From: Brevundimonas sp. UBA5713
GTDB taxonomy: Bacteria; Pseudomonadota; Alphaproteobacteria; Caulobacterales; Caulobacteraceae
DNA: 33,516 nucleotides
Assembly (NCBI RefSeq): GCF_002419815.1
Contig: NZ_DIGV01000021.1
Location: 1-33,516, forward strand
Direction of reading: 5' to 3'
Part shown: positions 30,297-33,516 of the stretch, in pieces
Position numbering within the stretch: the first letter of the stretch is position 1
Layout: each line of letters begins with the position of its first letter
Position numbers and translations under genes: made by a program
Notes under the pieces: generated by a model
Seen by the model: only the letters and a program-made list of their open reading frames with translations
What the model was told of the DNA's origin: nothing
Databases searched by the model: none

Positions 30297-31445
30297 TTAA
30301 TACAGGTCGGGGTTGGTCTTCAGGGCCGAGCTCGTGGAGCGACCGAACAGCACCTTATAGACCCACGCCGTGTAGATCAGGATCAGCGGCAGGAAGACGA
30401 TCGTGCAGCCCAGCATGATGAACAGGGTCAGATGGCTGGACGACGCGTTCCACACTGTCAGGCTGGAGTTCGCATCGGCCGTGGACGGCAGGATGAACGG
30501 GAACATCGATGCGCCCACAGTCGCGATAATACCCGCCGCCGAAGCCGACGAACCGCCAAAGGCCAGAACTTCCTTGCGGGCCTTCAGACCGATCAAGGCC
30601 ATGACGATGCCGAGGAAGCCCAGAGCTGGAGCGATCATCATCCAAGGATATTTGGCATAGTTGTCCATCCAAGCCCCCGGTGCCGCGACCATGGCCGTGC
30701 GCAGCGGATTGGACGCGCCATTGATGTCCACCGCGCCGGCATAACGGAAGCCCATGTCGCCATAGGCGATGAACAGACCACCGACCGCGAACAGGACGAT
30801 TCCCAGCAGGCCCGACACCAAGGCGATCTTGCGGGCGCGTTCCTGCACCGGACCACGCTCGGCCTTCAGCCCCAGCCAAGCCGCACCGTGCAGGACCAGC
30901 ATGGTCACCGACAGCAGGCCACAGACGAGAGTGAACGGCGTGAACAGGCCCAGCAGGCTGCCGTCATAGAAGGCACGCATCGTGTCATCGAGGCGGAAGG
31001 GTGCGCCAGCGAGCACATTGCCCATGGCCACACCGAACACCAGCGCGGGCACAAAGCCGCCGATGAACAGGCACCAGTCCCAGAACGAACGCCATTTGGC
31101 TTCCGGACGCTTGGAGCGGTATTTGAAGCTGACAGGACGCAGGATCAGCGCCGACAGCACAAGGAACATGGCCAGATAGAAGCCCGAGAAGCTGACGGCA
31201 TAGACAAACGGCCACGCAGCAAAGATCGCGCCGCCGCCGAGGATGAACCACACCTGGTTCCCCTCCCACGTCGCGCCCACGGTGTTGATCACCATGCGGC
31301 GCTCTTCATCCGTTTTGGCGACGAACGGCAGCAGGGCTCCGACACCGAGGTCAAACCCGTCTGTCAGGGCAAAGGCGATCAGCAGAATGCCGACCAGCGC
31401 CCACCAGATCACGCGAAGCGTGGCAAAATCCAAAAGCAGTTCCAT
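30297..31445 (-). CDS. cydB: Cytochrome bd ubiquinol oxidase subunit II
   Basis: The 382-residue membrane protein starts MELLLDFATLRVIWWALVGI. It has the CydB pattern of many helices, including LIAFALTDGFDLGVGALLPF, TVGATWEGNQVWFILGGGAI and LRPVSFKYRSK. CydB pairs with CydA to form the quinol oxidase that reduces oxygen with high affinity and without proton pumping. Six bases separate it from cydA, and cydX follows. Confidence 0.97.
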   Translation of the reverse strand: MELLLDFATLRVIWWALVGILLIAFALTDGFDLGVGALLPFVAKTDEERRMVINTVGATWEGNQVWFILGGGAIFAAWPFVYAVSFSGFYLAMFLVLSALILRPVSFKYRSKRPEAKWRSFWDWCLFIGGFVPALVFGVAMGNVLAGAPFRLDDTMRAFYDGSLLGLFTPFTLVCGLLSVTMLVLHGAAWLGLKAERGPVQERARKIALVSGLLGIVLFAVGGLFIAYGDMGFRYAGAVDINGASNPLRTAMVAAPGAWMDNYAKYPWMMIAPALGFLGIVMALIGLKARKEVLAFGGSSASAAGIIATVGASMFPFILPSTADANSSLTVWNASSSHLTLFIMLGCTIVFLPLILIYTAWVYKVLFGRSTSSALKTNPDLY

Positions 31446-31451
31446 CTTCGC

Positions 31452-33026
31452 TTATCCTTCTTGAGCAACCATCGGGGCGTCTTCGCCCGCCAGCAGTGCT
31501 TGCTGTTCCTGCTCGTGGAACGGGCCCTTCTTGATGGTGCGAACGATCAGGCCGACCTCGACCACAGCCAGCGCGCCATACAGGACGGTGAAGCCGATAA
31601 TGGTGGCCCACAGTTGCGGCACCGTCAGGCTGGATGCGCCGAGGAAGGTCGGCAGAACGCCCTCGACAGCCCATGGCTGTCGGCCCACTTCGGCCAATAC
31701 CCAGCCGAACTCCGCCGCGATCCACGGCAGCGGCATGGCCAGAACGGCCAGACGCAGGAACCATTGGGTCTCATGCTTGCGCAGGGTGCACAGCACAAAG
31801 GCGGTGGCAAACAGACCGATCATCAGGAAGCCGATGCCCGCCATGATGCGGAACGACCAGAACATGACCGGCACGTTCGGCACGGTGAACCAGGCGGCCT
31901 CCTTGATCTGCTCCGGCGTCGCCATGCGCGGATCTTCGACATAGCGCTTCAGCAGCAGGCCATAGCCCAGATCGTTGCGAACCTTTTCGAACTCGCCGCG
32001 CGCAACCATGTCGGTCGGATCAGCCTTGATCTTTTCCAACTGGTCATAGGCGATCACGCCGCGCTCGATGCGATCTTCGGAGATAGCGACCAGTTCGAGG
32101 ATGCCGGCGACAGGCTTGTCGACGCTGCGGGTGGCAATCAGGCCCAGAACATAGGGAACCTTGACCTCATAGTGGGTCGCGCGATCCTCGAGGCTGGGGA
32201 AGCCAATGGCCGTCAGTCCGGCAGGAGCCTCTTCGGTGTGCCACATGGCCTCCAGGGCCGCGAGCTTCATCTTCTGGTTATCGGTCAGGGCATAGCCCGA
32301 CTCATCGCCCAGCACGACGACCGACAGCGACGAGGCCAGACCGAAGGCTGCCGCTACCGTCATCGAACGCTTGGCAAACCCCTTGTGCTTGCCCTTGAGC
32401 AGATAGATGGCCGAAACGCCCAGCACGAAGACCGAGGCGATCACATAGCCCGCCGAAACCGTGTGCACGAACTTCGCCTGTGCCACCGGATTGAACAGCA
32501 CGGCCATGAAGTCCACGACTTCCATACGCATGGTGTCGGGGTTGAAGGCCGAACCGACCGGATTTTGCATCCAGCCGTTGGCGATCAGGATCCACAGAGC
32601 CGACAGGTTCGTACCCAGCGCCACCATGAAGGTGACGAACAGGTGGGCGTGCGGCTTCAGCTTGTCCCAGCCAAAGAACATCAGGCCCACAAAGGTGGCC
32701 TCAAGGAAGAAGGCCATCAGGCCCTCAATCGCCAGCGGGGCCCCGAAAATGTCGCCCACATAGTGGGAGTAGTAGGACCAGTTCATGCCGAACTGGAACT
32801 CCATGGTGATACCCGTGGCGACGCCCAGCACGAAGTTGATACCGAACAGTGCCCCCCAGAAGCGGGTGATCGTCCGCCAGATGGGGCGGCGGGTCATCAC
32901 ATAGATGCTCTCCATGATGACCAGCATGAAGGAGAGCCCCAGTGTGAGGGGTACGAAAAGAAAATGGTAAAGCGCCGTCAGTGCGAACTGAAGGCGCGAT
33001 AGGTCCACGACCGCTAGGTCGATCAT
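31452..33026 (-). CDS. cydA: Cytochrome bd ubiquinol oxidase subunit I
   Basis: The protein is 524 residues from ATG 33024-33026 (MIDLAVVDLSRLQFALTALY), with AGGAG eight bases ahead; the frame extends 22 codons upstream without similarity. Haem ligands are in place: His21 (ALYHFLFVP), the His in KFVHTVSAGYV and the Met in VPVMFWSFRIM. The GRQPW motif is present. The length and the region from DNQKMKLAALEAMWHTEE to LGYGLLLKRYVEDPR match the long Q-loop E. coli-type subfamily. It oxidises quinol and reduces oxygen in the inner membrane. The gap to cydD has a perfect FNR box. Confidence 0.97.
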   Translation of the reverse strand: MIDLAVVDLSRLQFALTALYHFLFVPLTLGLSFMLVIMESIYVMTRRPIWRTITRFWGALFGINFVLGVATGITMEFQFGMNWSYYSHYVGDIFGAPLAIEGLMAFFLEATFVGLMFFGWDKLKPHAHLFVTFMVALGTNLSALWILIANGWMQNPVGSAFNPDTMRMEVVDFMAVLFNPVAQAKFVHTVSAGYVIASVFVLGVSAIYLLKGKHKGFAKRSMTVAAAFGLASSLSVVVLGDESGYALTDNQKMKLAALEAMWHTEEAPAGLTAIGFPSLEDRATHYEVKVPYVLGLIATRSVDKPVAGILELVAISEDRIERGVIAYDQLEKIKADPTDMVARGEFEKVRNDLGYGLLLKRYVEDPRMATPEQIKEAAWFTVPNVPVMFWSFRIMAGIGFLMIGLFATAFVLCTLRKHETQWFLRLAVLAMPLPWIAAEFGWVLAEVGRQPWAVEGVLPTFLGASSLTVPQLWATIIGFTVLYGALAVVEVGLIVRTIKKGPFHEQEQQALLAGEDAPMVAQEG

Positions 33027-33254
33027 GACAAAGGCTCCTGACCGCCGACGTGAAACTGTCGGCATTGAACGCTGACTAGCCTCACAACTCACAGTTGGCC
33101 TTGATCCTGATCAAAGCCGTCCCTGCGTGCGTCGTTTAAAGAGACTTGTGGCGTTGCCGGACCATCGGACCTTTCGTCCTTGGACATTTCGCCCTGCCGT
33201 GTAGCTGCTTAAGGCCTATGGCAAGGTTCGGTCGCGCGCTAAGGATGTGACGTT
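33027..33254. other. Divergent control region of cydABX and cydD
   Basis: No gene was seen in these 228 bases. A perfect FNR box sits at 33101-33114, and TTTAAA at 33135-33140 is placed as a -10 element for cydD. No clear -10 for cydA was recognised at the equivalent distance on the minus strand. Confidence 0.6.
33101..33114. promoter_or_regulatory. Perfect FNR box between cydA and cydD
   Basis: TTGAT-CCTG-ATCAA is a perfect FNR palindrome. TTTAAA at 33135-33140 lies 20 bases beyond it on the plus strand, putting the box centre about 40 bases ahead of the expected cydD start, which is class II activator spacing. Confidence 0.8.
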
Positions 33255-33516
33255 ATGACGGCGATTGAATCAGCCACCCCGCGCGGTCGAAAGCCCGCCT
33301 CGCGGACAGTCTCTCCGGCAGCGCGCTGGCTCGCTGCCGCGACGGCACCGTGGAAACGATCGGCGCAACGGTCCGCCGCACTGGTGATCGCCGATGTGGT
33401 GCCCGCGATCGGCTTTGCCGCCGGTCTGGGCATCGCCATGGGAGCGTTGGCCAAGGCCGCGCCTCTGGATCAGCTGCACACCATCGGCCTTGGTCCGGCC
33501 CTGTCGATGGCAGGCC
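33255..33516 (+). CDS. cydD: Thiol-reductant ABC exporter CydD, N-terminal part (cut by window edge)
   Basis: The first 87 codons are present, from ATG 33255 with AAGGATG ahead. The protein reads MTAIESATPRGRKPASR, then RWLAAATAPWKRSAQRSAAL and IADVVPAIGFAAGLGIAM, the usual start of CydD with its first membrane segment. CydDC exports cysteine and glutathione and is needed to assemble cytochrome bd. The divergent cydABX neighbour supports the call. The ATPase domain and cydC are outside the window. Confidence 0.78.
   Translation, partial: MTAIESATPRGRKPASRTVSPAARWLAAATAPWKRSAQRSAALVIADVVPAIGFAAGLGIAMGALAKAAPLDQLHTIGLGPALSMAG

Noticed and set aside
30432..33002. An 856-codon plus-strand frame opposite cydA-cydB
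   Set aside because: It is a shadow frame with His/Gln/Arg/Asp-rich sequence and no membrane or domain pattern, while cydAB are clear on the other strand.

Overview
The window is a high-GC alphaproteobacterial chromosome segment, most likely Caulobacterales. Support comes from the RpoB/RpoC/L7-L12 sequences, the M61 peptidases and DUF2059 protein, and the FnrN-like regulator with a C-x2-C-x7-C cluster. Genus cannot be fixed by reading alone; Brevundimonas or Asticcacaulis-like is a guess. No insertion sequence, prophage, CRISPR array or plasmid function was seen. Most of the window is core genome with accessory blocks set between core operons.

Layout. Positions 1-3258 (minus): rpsL-rpsG-fusA-tuf (only the first codons of tuf lie in the window), with a long leader and its promoter near 3489-3517. 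Positions 3553-5703 (plus): two tandem, related, unrecognised membrane-anchored periplasmic proteins. Positions 5791-14193 (minus): rpoB-rpoC. Positions 14609-19235 (plus): a secreted FKBP-type prolyl isomerase and two tandem secreted M61 peptidases. Positions 19308-19988 (minus): a DJ-1/PfpI-family protein. Positions 20154-21111 (minus): rplJ-rplL with a long leader. Positions 21407-23560 (minus): a DUF2059 protein, a Nudix hydrolase, an FMN reductase and an HxlR-type regulator. Positions 23617-24759 (plus): a frameshifted NAD(P)-binding oxidoreductase and a secreted SnoaL-like protein. Positions 24844-27237 (minus): tRNA-Trp-secE-nusG and rplK-rplA, split by a terminator. Positions 27376-33516: a respiration/anaerobiosis block with a PNPOx-like protein, a small GNAT-like protein, an FNR-type oxygen sensor, an OmpW-type porin, cydA-cydB-cydX, and the start of divergent cydD.

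How it fits together. The transcription/translation genes keep the usual order (trpT-secE-nusG-rplK-rplA-rplJ-rplL-rpoB-rpoC-rpsL-rpsG-fusA-tuf). Terminators and inserted genes cut them into separate units (trpT-secE-nusG, rplKA, rplJL, rpoBC, str operon). Several of these units have long leaders with stable hairpins, two of which look like intrinsic terminators ahead of the first gene. At the right end, an FNR protein with an intact cysteine cluster and the E-xx-SR recognition helix lies among two perfect TTGAT-N4-ATCAA boxes and one single-mismatch box. These boxes sit upstream of cydA/cydD, ompW and the PNPOx/GNAT pair, which suggests a compact low-oxygen regulon. The long open frames opposite rpoB, rpoC, fusA and cydAB are shadows and are not annotated.
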